15,917 bases of DNA, taken from the NCBI GenBank assembly GCA_030038955.1, contig JASHQV010000064.1, positions 1 to 15,917 on the forward strand. The letters are read 5' to 3'. The stretch's first letter is position 1. The number at the start of each line of letters is the position of its first letter. Source of the stretch: Solirubrobacteraceae bacterium. Its GTDB lineage: Bacteria; Actinomycetota; Thermoleophilia; Solirubrobacterales; Solirubrobacteraceae. Below the pieces are notes generated by a model. The model searched no databases. It was not told where the DNA came from and was given only the letters and a program-made list of their open reading frames with translations. Shown here in pieces: positions 5,427-13,441 of this stretch. The position numbers and the translations under genes are program-made.

Positions 5427-6200
5427 ATGAGCATCGAGCTGGACCGCGACGGCTATGTCGCGCTGATAACGATCAACCGGCCCGAGCGTCTAAACGCTCT
5501 GGATGCACAGCATTATTCCGATCTCTCTAGCGTCTGGTGTGAGGTGAGGGATGACAGCTCGATTCGAGCCGCGATCGTCACCGGCGCCGGCGAGCGCGCG
5601 TTCACGGTTGGGGCCGATCTGAAGAGCTTCATCGGTGACGTCCCGGAGCTGAACGAGCTCTGGCTCACGCAGCGCGGACAGTTGCTGAATCGGGGGCTCG
5701 AGGTGTGGACGCCGGTGATCGCTGCGATCAACGGGTACTGCCTCGGCGGGGGCATGACGCTGATGCTCGCCACGGACATTCGCGTCGCGGCCGAGCACGC
5801 CTGCTTCGGTCTCCCGGAGGTCAAGCGCGGAGTCCTGCCCGCGAACGGCGGGACGCAGCGGATCCTTGACCAGCTCCCGTTCGCGATCGGGATGGAGATG
5901 CTGCTCACGGGCGAGTCGATCAACGCGGATGTGGCCCTGCGGTGGGGCATGGTAAACCTCGTGGTACCCGCCGCGGAGCTCCTCGATGCCGCGTTCGCTT
6001 ATGCCCGTCAGATCGCAGCGAACGCGCCGCTCGCCGTTCGCGCGGCAAAGGAGCTGGCGTATCGCTCACGGGACCTCGACCTGGCGGCCGGGCTGCGACT
6101 CGAGCAGGCGATAGCGCGGATCCTGCGCGGGAGCGCGGACGCGCGCGAGGGAGCGCGCGCGTTCACCGAAAAACGCGAGCCAGACTTCAGCGGCGCGTAG
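5427..6200 (+). CDS. Enoyl-CoA hydratase/isomerase (crotonase) family protein
   Basis: 257-residue crotonase-fold enzyme acting on a CoA thioester, a typical length. Oxyanion-hole segments are visible at AFTVGADLKSF (59-69) and INGYCLGGGM (101-110). Of the two catalytic glutamates of enoyl-CoA hydratase (E144 and E164 in the rat enzyme), only the second is kept, as E131 in LPEV; the first position is T111 in GGGMTLML. A normal syn-hydratase mechanism is thus doubtful, and isomerase, hydrolase or C-C lyase activity is equally possible. ATG 5427 is preferred to GTG 5418 because the GGGGTGG stretch at 5410-5416 is correctly spaced only for the ATG. The gene is divergent from the IclR regulator and separated from the following operon by 209 bp with its own promoter. 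Confidence 0.92.
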   Translation: MSIELDRDGYVALITINRPERLNALDAQHYSDLSSVWCEVRDDSSIRAAIVTGAGERAFTVGADLKSFIGDVPELNELWLTQRGQLLNRGLEVWTPVIAAINGYCLGGGMTLMLATDIRVAAEHACFGLPEVKRGVLPANGGTQRILDQLPFAIGMEMLLTGESINADVALRWGMVNLVVPAAELLDAAFAYARQIAANAPLAVRAAKELAYRSRDLDLAAGLRLEQAIARILRGSADAREGARAFTEKREPDFSGA

Positions 6201-6238
6201 CTGCGCGCGTCCGCAGCGCACCTGAAGGTCTTGCGCAG
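6201..6238 (+). terminator. Weak hairpin region after the crotonase
   Basis: GCGCACCT-GA-AGGT-(ctt)-GCGC at 6216-6236 forms a bulged stem, and CTGCGC (6201-6206) can alternatively pair with GCGCAG (6233-6238). It directly follows the crotonase stop codon, but there is no T run, so termination here is uncertain. Confidence 0.25.
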
Positions 6239-6239
6239 T

Positions 6240-6256
6240 GTTCGAATTCTTGGAAC
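6240..6256. promoter_or_regulatory. Candidate IclR operator GTTCGAATTCTTGGAAC upstream of the ThDP operon
   Basis: GTTCGAA-TTC-TTGGAAC is a 17-bp palindrome with one mismatched pair in its 7-bp arms. It ends 14 bp before the -35 box of the operon promoter, an activator-like position. It shares 13 of 17 bases with the palindrome at 4405-4421. Confidence 0.5.
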
Positions 6257-6270
6257 TATCGCCCGATTAC

Positions 6271-6299
6271 TTGACGCTTTTCCGGCCCAGTCGCATAAT
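6271..6299 (+). promoter_or_regulatory. Sigma-70-type promoter of the catabolic operon, TTGACG-17-CATAAT
   Basis: TTGACG (6271-6276), a 17-bp spacer and CATAAT (6294-6299) each match consensus at 5 of 6 positions. Transcription would begin near 6306, leaving a leader of about 100 nt before ATG 6410. It is the best promoter-like sequence in the window. Confidence 0.75.
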
Positions 6300-6409
6300 G
6301 GGCCGCGCAGAGACTGAGGCGTGCCGTAGCCGACCAGGCCACCTCTCTCTGGAGACATGCGCTGCGTAGATCAAGGGACGCAGTTCGACACGCTTCGAGG
6401 AGACGTTGC

Positions 6410-8176
6410 ATGCGAGTGACTGACGCAATCGGAGACTGGTTTGCCGCTCGCGGGATCGAACACTATTTCGGCTACTCCGGCGCAGCGGCGCTGCCAATCC
6501 TCGACGGTCTCGTAGGCCATCCTGAAATCCAGGCGATCCAGCCGAAGCACGAGTCGCACGCGGTGCACATGGCCGACGCCTACTACCGCGTCACGGGCCG
6601 GCTGGCACCGGTGATCGTGACAAAAGGACCGGGCATCCTCAACTGCGTTGGCGCGCTCGCAACCGCAATGTACGACACGTCCGCGGTGATGGTGATCTGC
6701 GGTGGCGGACCGACTCACCACCTCGGCAAGAGCATGCAGGAGCTCACGCAGCACGGCTTCGAGGATGTCGTCAACGTGCTGCGACCGGTCGTCAAGCGCG
6801 CGTGGTTCCAGGTACGTCCGGACACCGTGATGGACACGCTGAACCAGGCGTACAAGCTCGCCGTGACCGGCCGGCCCGGACCTGTGTTCGTGCAGCTGCC
6901 ACTCGATGTGGTGCTGGCGGAGGTTGAGGGCGAGGTCCGAATCCCAAAGGCCGTCTCCTCGCGGATGCGCCCGGACGCCCAGAGCGTGAGCGACGTCGTC
7001 GAGCTGCTCGAGCAGGCCGAGCGCCCGTTCGTGCTAGCGGGTGGCGGCATCGCGCACTCGCCCGGTGCGGCCGCGGCGCTGAAGTCGTTCGTAGAGGAGC
7101 TCAAGGTGCCGGTGGCGACTACGCTGCCGGCGAAGGGAGCGATCTCCGAGGATCACCCCCTCTCGCTCGGTCCCGTCGGCCGCTCGGGCAGTGCCGCCGC
7201 CGCCGAGGTTTCGCGCCAGGCTGACCTGGTGCTCGCCATCGGCGCGCGGTTCTCAGACAACAACACGAGCAATTGGCGCTCGGGCAAGATCTACGACGTC
7301 CCGGGCGCGAAGGTGGTCCAGGTCGATATCGACATCGCCGAGCTGGGTCGCACCTATCCGGTGGAGGTCGGCATCCTGGGCGACGCCGAAGCGGTGCTCG
7401 TCGACCTGCTAGCCGCAGTCCAGGGACGCGATCTCGGCTCGCGCTGGACGGGCTGGGCGCAGGAGGCCGCGGCGCGTAGACGGGCGTGGGAGGAGGAGCT
7501 TCGGCCTCTCCTGACCGCCTCGTCGTCACCAACCACGCCCGCGCGACTGATGCACGAGGTCGGTGAAGCGATCGCGTCGACCGGACGCGTGTTCGTCGAC
7601 ATCGGTGACTCGATCTCGTACTCAGAGCCCTACATGAGGATCCGCCGGCCCGGTTCGTTCGTGATCACCCCCGGATTCGCGGAGATGGGCACGGGCTCGA
7701 CCTGCGTGCTCGGTGCGGCCGTCGCCGATCCAACGCAACCGGCGATTGCGGTTACCGGTGACGGCGCGTTCAACATGACCTCCGCAATCGTTGCGACGGC
7801 GGTCGAGTACAACCTGGCCGCGGTCTGGGTAATCGTCAACAACTACGAGCTGGGCATCGAGCGCAAGGCATCCGAGCTGCTGTTCAAGCGCGCGCACCCG
7901 TGGGGCCGGTTCCGGCGCAAGGACACCGGCGAGCCCTACAACCCCGACTACGTCAAGCTCGCCGAAGCCTACGGGGCGCTCGGCGAACGGATCGAGAACC
8001 CCGACGAGCTCGGAGCTGTGCTCAAGCGCGCGATCGCGAGCGGGCGGCCGTACGTGCTCGACGTCCCGACCGACACCGAGCAGAAGACATACTTCGTGCG
8101 CGGCGTCGAGCGCACGTACCCTGACAAGTGGGGCGAGTCCTACCCGCAATACAGCGACCTGCGGATCGTCCGCTAG
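6410..8176 (+). CDS. ThDP-dependent acetolactate-synthase-like enzyme
   Basis: 588-residue protein with the three domains of the acetolactate synthase/POX family: pyrimidine-binding (about 1-175), central (about 188-335) and pyrophosphate-binding (about 375-560). The ThDP-activating glutamate is present as E48 in KHESHAVHMADAYYRVTGR, which excludes glyoxylate carboligase, where it is Val. The ThDP/Mg motif runs from GDG at 450-452 to NN at 477-478. The central part has LAIGARF and VQVDID as in flavin-carrying members. Its place at the head of a catabolic operon with an aldehyde dehydrogenase and no regulatory-subunit gene argues against branched-chain amino acid synthesis. A 2-oxo acid decarboxylase, ketone-cleaving hydrolase or 2-hydroxyacyl-CoA lyase type of C-C cleavage is plausible. 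GAGGAG at 6397-6402, 7 bp before ATG 6410, supports the start. Confidence 0.92.
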   Translation: MRVTDAIGDWFAARGIEHYFGYSGAAALPILDGLVGHPEIQAIQPKHESHAVHMADAYYRVTGRLAPVIVTKGPGILNCVGALATAMYDTSAVMVICGGGPTHHLGKSMQELTQHGFEDVVNVLRPVVKRAWFQVRPDTVMDTLNQAYKLAVTGRPGPVFVQLPLDVVLAEVEGEVRIPKAVSSRMRPDAQSVSDVVELLEQAERPFVLAGGGIAHSPGAAAALKSFVEELKVPVATTLPAKGAISEDHPLSLGPVGRSGSAAAAEVSRQADLVLAIGARFSDNNTSNWRSGKIYDVPGAKVVQVDIDIAELGRTYPVEVGILGDAEAVLVDLLAAVQGRDLGSRWTGWAQEAAARRRAWEEELRPLLTASSSPTTPARLMHEVGEAIASTGRVFVDIGDSISYSEPYMRIRRPGSFVITPGFAEMGTGSTCVLGAAVADPTQPAIAVTGDGAFNMTSAIVATAVEYNLAAVWVIVNNYELGIERKASELLFKRAHPWGRFRRKDTGEPYNPDYVKLAEAYGALGERIENPDELGAVLKRAIASGRPYVLDVPTDTEQKTYFVRGVERTYPDKWGESYPQYSDLRIVR

Positions 8177-8193
8177 CGAGCCGTGAGCGTCGG

Positions 8194-9627
8194 GTGAGCG
8201 CGGCGAACTTCATCGGAGGCGAGTGGCTCGCCAGCGCCGGTGGGCGCACGTACGAGAAACGCAATCCGTTCCAGACGGCGGACGTGGTAGGTGAGTTTCC
8301 GGCGTCAGAGGCGACCGATGTCGACGCGGCCGTCGGCGCCGCGGTCGACGCGTTCGGTGACTGGGCCGCACTGTCGCCGCAGCGGCGCGGGGCGATCCTT
8401 TTTCAGGCGGCCGAAAGGATCCTCGCCAGGGTCGCCGAGATCGCGGGCGATATGACCCGTGAGATGGGCAAGCCGATCCGCGAGTCGAGCGCCGAGGTCT
8501 CGCGCGGAGCCGACCAGCTGCGCTTCTACGCGGGCGAGGGCTGGCGCGCGCAGGGGGAGATCTTCAGCCAGGGAGCGACCGGCAACCAGGTGCAGGTGCT
8601 GCGACGGCCGCTCGGCGTGGTCGGCCTGATCTGCCCATGGAACTTCCCGTTCTCGATCCCGCTGTGGAAGGCGGCGCCCGCGCTCGCGTACGGAAACTGC
8701 GTCGTCCTCAAGGCGGCAGCCGAGGCGCCGTCGGGCGCGCTGCATCTGGCCGGCTGCCTGCATGAGGCTGGCCTGCCGCCGGGGGTATTCAACGTCGTCG
8801 TCGGCCGCGGTGATGAGGTCGGCACGCCACTCGTCAAGCACCCGAGCGTCCGCGCGATCTCGTTTACCGGCTCGGTGGGGGTCGGGGAGCAGGTGAGACA
8901 GGAAGCCGTGCCGCTGGGCAAGCGCGTTCAACTCGAGCTCGGTGGTCACAGCCCGCTAGTCGTGATGGACGACGCCGACCTGGCGCGCGCGAGCGAGGCC
9001 GCGTTCGCTGGTGCCTTCTGGTCCGCGGGCCAGAAGTGCACGGCGACGCGCCGAATCTACGTCCATGAGCGCGTGTACGACGAGTTCCTAGTGCTGTTCC
9101 TGCAGCGGATCGAGCGCGGCGCGGTCGGCGACCCGGCCGACCCCGCGACCGAGGTCGGCCCGCTCGTGTCCGAGCACCAGCTCACGGACGTCGTCGGCGC
9201 GATTGAGCGCGGGCGCAGCGAAGGGGGCACGCTCGTGCGCGGTGGCGAGCGGCTCGGGAGCGACGGGTTCATGCTCGCGCCAGCGGTATTCGAGGACGTC
9301 GCCGACCTTGACTATCTGTCTCGTGAGGAGGTGTTCGGCCCGGTCACCTCGATCTACCGGTTCGGCGACCTGGACGAGGCGATCGAGCGTTCGAACAGCA
9401 CGCGCTTCGGCCTTTCGGCATCGATCTTCACCCGCGACTCCGAGAACGTGCAGCGGTTCGTCGCACGGATCGAGGCGGGCGTCGTCCGCGTCAATGCGGC
9501 GACCGCCGGCGGGGAGCCGCACGTGCCGTTCGGCGGCAGCAAGGGCTCCGGCTACGGGCCTCGCGAGCAGGGCCGCGCTGCGCTCGACTTCTACACCGAG
9601 ACCGTGACCGTGTACCAGAACCCATGA
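8194..9627 (+). CDS. NAD(P)-dependent aldehyde dehydrogenase
   Basis: 477-residue member of the ALDH superfamily that oxidises an aldehyde to the acid. Visible are N150 in CPWNFPF, the general-base E248 in LELGG, nucleophile C282 in GQKCTATRR, the EVFGP motif and FGGSKGSGYGPREQG near the C terminus. The coenzyme loop reads K173-A-A-A where classic NAD enzymes have K-x-x-E, so the glutamate that holds the adenine ribose is replaced by A176; this may relax NAD preference toward NADP. GTG 8194 is chosen, since homology begins there and the frame upstream overlaps the ThDP gene; the Shine-Dalgarno is weak, 17 bp after the preceding stop codon. It likely oxidises the aldehyde released by the ThDP enzyme, an inference from order. 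Its stop overlaps the next start (ATGA). Confidence 0.94.
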   Translation: MSAANFIGGEWLASAGGRTYEKRNPFQTADVVGEFPASEATDVDAAVGAAVDAFGDWAALSPQRRGAILFQAAERILARVAEIAGDMTREMGKPIRESSAEVSRGADQLRFYAGEGWRAQGEIFSQGATGNQVQVLRRPLGVVGLICPWNFPFSIPLWKAAPALAYGNCVVLKAAAEAPSGALHLAGCLHEAGLPPGVFNVVVGRGDEVGTPLVKHPSVRAISFTGSVGVGEQVRQEAVPLGKRVQLELGGHSPLVVMDDADLARASEAAFAGAFWSAGQKCTATRRIYVHERVYDEFLVLFLQRIERGAVGDPADPATEVGPLVSEHQLTDVVGAIERGRSEGGTLVRGGERLGSDGFMLAPAVFEDVADLDYLSREEVFGPVTSIYRFGDLDEAIERSNSTRFGLSASIFTRDSENVQRFVARIEAGVVRVNAATAGGEPHVPFGGSKGSGYGPREQGRAALDFYTETVTVYQNP

Positions 9628-10508
9628 GGCGACGTACCAAACTGATCACTCCGGCACTCCGGCGCGACCTGCTCGAGAAAGCAGCGCAATCAGGCGCCGA
9701 CGTGATCCACATCGAGCTCGAGGACGGTGTCGCGCCGCACCAGAAGGAGGCCGCGCGCGAGGCAGCGCTCCGCGCGCTCAAGGAGATCGACTGGAACGGG
9801 CGCGAGGTATGGGTGCGGATCAACCCACCGACGAGCGCCGAGGCTCAGGCCGACATCGAGGCGCTGACAGCCGGTGCGCCGCACGCGGTTCTGATCCCCA
9901 AGGTCTCCGATCCGGCCGAGATGACCCATATCGCCGAGCTGCTTGCCGAGGCCGAGCGCGCGCACCGCTTGCGCGACGGTCAGATCCTGATTGCCGCTGT
10001 GATCGAGCGGATCACCGGGCTCAGCTGCGTTGAGGAGATCGCGACTGCGGATCCGCGGATGACGGCGCTGGTGCTCGGGACCGAGGACATGAGCGTCGAG
10101 TACGGCTACCGGCTCGATCGCACCGGCGAGAGCCTTGAAACGCTTTATCTGAAGAGCCGTTGCATCCTCGCGGCGCGGCTTGCCGGGATCGACTGCATCG
10201 ACGCCGCACACTTCTACTATCGCGACGCCGCCGGCACGAAGCGAGCCGCCGATTGGGCGGCGCAGCTCGGGTTCAGCGGGAAGACCTGTCTGTCCCCGGC
10301 CCAGGTCGCGCCCGTCAACGAAGCGTTCGCACCGACCGCGGAGGAGATCCACTGGGCGCGGAGCGTGCTCGACGCACTCGACGTGGCGGCGTCCAATGAT
10401 CTCACGGTCGCGGTCTCGCAGGGGATGATGGTCGATGCGCCGCACGCCGTGCAGGCGCGCCGGATCCTCGAGCGGGCCGACGGGCAGACAGTGGAGCCGG
10501 CGCCGTGA
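9624..10508 (+). CDS. HpcH/HpaI aldolase, citrate lyase beta-subunit (CitE)-like protein
   Basis: 294-residue TIM-barrel lyase of the CitE-like family, which make or break C-C bonds in CoA thioesters or hydroxy acids with Mg2+. The family motifs are present: HIELEDGVAPHQKEAAR at 29-45, R65 in VRINPP, PKV at 92-94, metal ligands E128 in AVIER and D155 in LGTEDMS, and the C-terminal GKTCLSPAQ where most relatives have an IHP triad. The missing His in that last motif may change the substrate. Start ATG 9624 overlaps the ALDH stop by 4 bp, indicating translational coupling. It could release acetyl-CoA, propionyl-CoA or glyoxylate from the degraded chain; which one cannot be told. No genes for citrate lyase alpha or gamma subunits are nearby, so a stand-alone CitE-like role is likely. 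Confidence 0.91.
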   Translation: MRRRTKLITPALRRDLLEKAAQSGADVIHIELEDGVAPHQKEAAREAALRALKEIDWNGREVWVRINPPTSAEAQADIEALTAGAPHAVLIPKVSDPAEMTHIAELLAEAERAHRLRDGQILIAAVIERITGLSCVEEIATADPRMTALVLGTEDMSVEYGYRLDRTGESLETLYLKSRCILAARLAGIDCIDAAHFYYRDAAGTKRAADWAAQLGFSGKTCLSPAQVAPVNEAFAPTAEEIHWARSVLDALDVAASNDLTVAVSQGMMVDAPHAVQARRILERADGQTVEPAP

Positions 10509-11317
10509 GCATGCCGCTTGGCGCCGCGCTCTTCGGCTTTCTATACCGGGCTGACCGCGAGCAGGCGATGCGTCAGGTTGCCGAGGCCGGCTACCGCCTG
10601 CTCGAGCTCTCGGCAGTCCCGCCGCTGCTCGACCTCACCGATGTCAGCTCGGACGAGCGACGCAAGATCAGAGCCGAGATCGAGCGCTACGAGCTCCAGT
10701 GCATCTCGGTCAACCCTGTCGAGCTGAACCCGATCAGCACGAACGCCGAGCTGTCGGCTGCCTGCTACCACCAGTACCGCTCCGCGATCGAGCTGACCGC
10801 GGAGCTTGGCGGTGAGAGCGTCGTGATGATCACGGGGCGCCGCAACGGGCTGATCCCGGGATCGGAGGACCTCCCGCGCAGCGTGCTGCGGAACCACCTC
10901 GAGCGCCTTGCCCCTGTCGCCGTCCGCCTCGGCGTCACGATCTGCCTCGAGACGGTGCCCTACGGGTTTCTGCAGACGACCTCCGAGCTGGCCGAGTTCA
11001 TCGAGGAGTCCGGAATCGATGGGGTGGGGATCGCACTCGACTGCGCCAACAGCTTCTTCGCCAAGGTCGATCCGGCGCAGGAGGTCGACAAGAGCCGCGA
11101 ATTCCTCCAGCTTGTGCACATCAGCGACTCGTGGCGCGACCGTTGGGGTCACACGCAGGTCGGCGCCGCGGAGGTGGATCTCATGGGGTTCGCGCAGGCG
11201 CTTGAGCGGCGAGCCTACGATGGGCCAACGATCTACGAACTGGTCGACGGCGAGGACCCGGCGCCTCGATTACGGGAAGATCTGGGCCTGCTCATGGAGT
11301 GGGGATGGGCACCGTAG
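10505..11317 (+). CDS. Sugar phosphate isomerase/epimerase-like TIM-barrel protein
   Basis: 270-residue member of the xylose isomerase-like/AP endonuclease 2 superfamily. The four expected metal ligands are all visible: E149 (LETVPYG), D179 (IALDCANSF), H205 (LVHISDSW) and E245 (IYELVD), with the substrate-binding segment GHTQVGAAEVD at 215-225. Relatives include hydroxypyruvate isomerase, inosose isomerase/dehydratase (IolE, IolI) and 3-dehydroshikimate dehydratase, so isomerisation or dehydration of a hydroxyketone is the most likely reaction. GTG 10505 overlaps the previous stop (GTGA); the ATG two codons later (10511) is an equally good start. A TTA codon occurs at 11270-11272. The epoxide hydrolase gene follows after 4 bp. 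Confidence 0.9.
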   Translation: MSMPLGAALFGFLYRADREQAMRQVAEAGYRLLELSAVPPLLDLTDVSSDERRKIRAEIERYELQCISVNPVELNPISTNAELSAACYHQYRSAIELTAELGGESVVMITGRRNGLIPGSEDLPRSVLRNHLERLAPVAVRLGVTICLETVPYGFLQTTSELAEFIEESGIDGVGIALDCANSFFAKVDPAQEVDKSREFLQLVHISDSWRDRWGHTQVGAAEVDLMGFAQALERRAYDGPTIYELVDGEDPAPRLREDLGLLMEWGWAP

Positions 11318-11321
11318 GAGT

Positions 11322-12521
11322 ATGGACGGGCCTCGTGACCCCGGCACGATGACACAGCCGGCGACGGGCTCGGTCCGGCCGTTCCGGATCGATGTCCCCG
11401 ACGCGACGCTGGCGGATCTCGACCGGCGACTCGCCGCTAGCCGCGTTCTCGACTTCCCGCTCGCCGCCCCTGACCTCGGCCTCGATCACGGGATCCTCGC
11501 GCGCCTGCTCGAGCACTGGCGCGATCGGTTCGACTGGCGCGCGGTGGAGCAGCGCCTGAACCGGTTCGATCAGGTGCTGGTCGAGGTCGACGGAATGGAC
11601 GTCCACGCGGTTCACGTCCGTGGCGAAGGACCGAACCCCCTGCCGCTGCTCATCAGCCACGGCTGGCCGAGCTCGTTCGCGGAGATTCTGCCGGCGGTCG
11701 ATCTGATGACGCGACCCTCCGAGTTCGGCGGCAACGCCGAGGATGCATTCGACGTCGTGATCGCCTCCCTCCCCGGCTATCCGTTCAGCGCGCCACCGAT
11801 CGACCTCGCCGACTCGGGCGCGGAGCGGATGGCACGCCGCTTCCGCGGCCTGATGACCGCGCTCGGCTACGAGCGCTACGGCGCCAGCGGTGGCGACATT
11901 GCAGCCCGCGTGGCCGCGTGGATCGGGGCACAGGAGCCGTCCGCCGTGGTCGGACTGCACCTCAGCTGCAACGCGATCTCCTCCCCCGCGCCGACTGCTG
12001 ATAAAGCCGACCCAGAGGCTGTTGCCTGGCTTGCCCGTGAGTCCGGGTGGTGGGACGAAGGAGGCGGGTACGAGCACATCCAGCGAACGCGACCGCGCAC
12101 GCTCGCCGTGGCGCTCAACGACTCGCCGCTCGGCGCGGCGGCGTGGATCGTCGAGAAGTGGTCGGCCTGGGCTGACGGGGCGGCGGACCCGATCGCCCGC
12201 TTCGGCGCCGATCAGTTGCTGACACACGTGATGTTGCATTGGTGCGCGGGCACGCTCGGTACCTCTGTGCTCACGTACACGGCCGCGCGCGAGCGGCGGG
12301 GCATGCGGCCGCCCGCCGGCGCCGTACCGGTTCCGGTTGGGTTCTACCTCTCAGAGCCCGAGCCGCACGGAATCCCGCCGAGGAGCTTCGCCGAGCGCCA
12401 GTATGGGGTCGCGCGCTGGAGCGTGCTGCCGCGGGGGGGCCATTTTCTACCTACCGAGGAGCCGGAGCTGTACGTAGACGACCTGCGCGAGTTCTTCCGT
12501 CCACTAAGGAGACAGACATGA
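11322..12521 (+). CDS. Microsomal-type epoxide hydrolase (EHN domain, alpha/beta hydrolase)
   Basis: 399-residue alpha/beta hydrolase with the N-terminal EHN region (RPFRIDVPDATLADLDRRL, about 19-37) typical of microsomal-type epoxide hydrolases and related juvenile hormone epoxide hydrolases. The oxyanion motif HGWP is at 113-116, the nucleophilic aspartate is D192 in GASGGD, and the catalytic histidine is H374 in RGGHFLPTEEP. The usual Trp after the nucleophile (GGDW) is Ile here. It would open an epoxide to a diol. ATG 11322 starts 4 bp after the preceding stop codon, but its AGGAG is only 1 bp away; ATG 11349 (MTQPATGSVRPF) fits homologue length and is the alternative start. A run of seven G lies at 12433-12439, two codons before H374. 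The stop overlaps the next start. Confidence 0.9.
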   Translation: MDGPRDPGTMTQPATGSVRPFRIDVPDATLADLDRRLAASRVLDFPLAAPDLGLDHGILARLLEHWRDRFDWRAVEQRLNRFDQVLVEVDGMDVHAVHVRGEGPNPLPLLISHGWPSSFAEILPAVDLMTRPSEFGGNAEDAFDVVIASLPGYPFSAPPIDLADSGAERMARRFRGLMTALGYERYGASGGDIAARVAAWIGAQEPSAVVGLHLSCNAISSPAPTADKADPEAVAWLARESGWWDEGGGYEHIQRTRPRTLAVALNDSPLGAAAWIVEKWSAWADGAADPIARFGADQLLTHVMLHWCAGTLGTSVLTYTAARERRGMRPPAGAVPVPVGFYLSEPEPHGIPPRSFAERQYGVARWSVLPRGGHFLPTEEPELYVDDLREFFRPLRRQT

Positions 12522-13441
12522 GGATCATCGGCGATACCGACCTGTCCGTGTTCGAGCTGTGCCTCGGCACGAATCCGTTTGGCTGGACGGCGAGCGAACA
12601 GGAGTCGTTCGATGTGCTCGACGCATACGTCGCGGCGGGTGGCAACTTCATCGACACGGCGGATTCATACTCGGTGTGGGCCGATGGCCACGTCGGAGGC
12701 GAGTCGGAGACGGTGATCGGACACTGGCTTGCCGCTCGCCGTTGCCGTGACGAGCTGGTGATTGCGACAAAGATCGGGTCGCTCGGGGGCCTCAGTGCCG
12801 AGAACGTCCGCGCACGCGTCGATGACTGCCTGCAACGGCTCGGGATCGACCAGATCGATCTTCTCTACGCGCATCGCGACGATCCGGACGCTGAGCTCGA
12901 GGAGACCGTGCGCGCGTTCGACGAGGTCGTCAAGGCAGGCAAGGCACGCTACCTCGCCATCTCCAACTACGAGCCCGACCGGCTCGAGGAGGCGATCGCG
13001 ATCACCGAGCGCGAGGGGCTCGCGAAGTTCGTCGCGCTGCAACCGCACTACAACCTGCTCGAGCGCTCCTACGAGCAGACCCGCGCCGGGCTGGTCAAGC
13101 GCTACGGTCTCGCGTGCGTGCCTTACTTCGCACTCGCTAAGGGGTTTCTCACCGGCAAGTACCGCCCCGGTCAGGCCGGCGTGTCTGAGCGCGGTCGCCT
13201 CGACGGAAGCTCGTACGCGGACGATCGCGGCTGGCGCGCCCTTGCCGCAGTCGACGAGGTCGCGGCCGCGCACGGCACGACCGACTCCGCGGTCGCGCTC
13301 GCCTGGCTGCTCGCACAGCCGACGGTGGTCGCCCCGATCTCGAGCGCGAGAACTACTGATCAGCTGGCCGAGCAGCTGCCGATGCTCACGTTGGAGCTCA
13401 GCGACGCCGAGCTCGAGCGGCTCGCCGTGGCGACCGCGTGA
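12518..13441 (+). CDS. Aldo/keto reductase
   Basis: 307-residue (alpha/beta)8 NADPH-dependent oxidoreductase. The catalytic tetrad of the superfamily is complete: D46 and Y51 in FIDTADSY, K85 in IATKIG and H119 in YAHRDD. The C-terminal coenzyme segment VAPISSARTTDQLAEQL is present. It interconverts a carbonyl and an alcohol; direction and substrate are unknown. The start is well supported: AAGGAG at 12506-12511 lies 6 bp before ATG 12518, which overlaps the epoxide hydrolase stop as ATGA. The frame is open far upstream, but that longer version would lie inside the epoxide hydrolase gene. It overlaps the transporter start downstream as GTGA. Confidence 0.94.
   Translation: MRIIGDTDLSVFELCLGTNPFGWTASEQESFDVLDAYVAAGGNFIDTADSYSVWADGHVGGESETVIGHWLAARRCRDELVIATKIGSLGGLSAENVRARVDDCLQRLGIDQIDLLYAHRDDPDAELEETVRAFDEVVKAGKARYLAISNYEPDRLEEAIAITEREGLAKFVALQPHYNLLERSYEQTRAGLVKRYGLACVPYFALAKGFLTGKYRPGQAGVSERGRLDGSSYADDRGWRALAAVDEVAAAHGTTDSAVALAWLLAQPTVVAPISSARTTDQLAEQLPMLTLELSDAELERLAVATA

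Noticed and set aside
6235..6260. GTTCGAATTC resembles a tRNA T-arm
   Set aside because: The flanking bases do not form the 5-bp T-stem and no acceptor, D or anticodon arms are found around it. The same holds for 4405-4421.
6306..6409. Possible TPP riboswitch in the leader of the ThDP enzyme (CTGAG present)
   Set aside because: The conserved thi-box segments such as the ACCTGATCTGG-like core are missing, and ThDP-using enzymes are not usual targets of this riboswitch.
6410..8176. Assignment as glyoxylate carboligase together with the downstream hydroxypyruvate isomerase-like gene
   Set aside because: The ThDP-activating Glu48 is present, whereas glyoxylate carboligase has Val there, and no tartronate semialdehyde reductase of the usual type is in the operon.
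6410..8176. Assignment as biosynthetic acetolactate synthase (IlvB)
   Set aside because: No IlvN or IlvC neighbour and the operon context is catabolic. The family resemblance alone does not show that reaction.
10908..11321. Upstream extension of the epoxide hydrolase frame into the isomerase gene
   Set aside because: The extension is Ser/Arg-rich out-of-frame translation of the TIM-barrel gene; EHN-domain homology begins only after about 11349.
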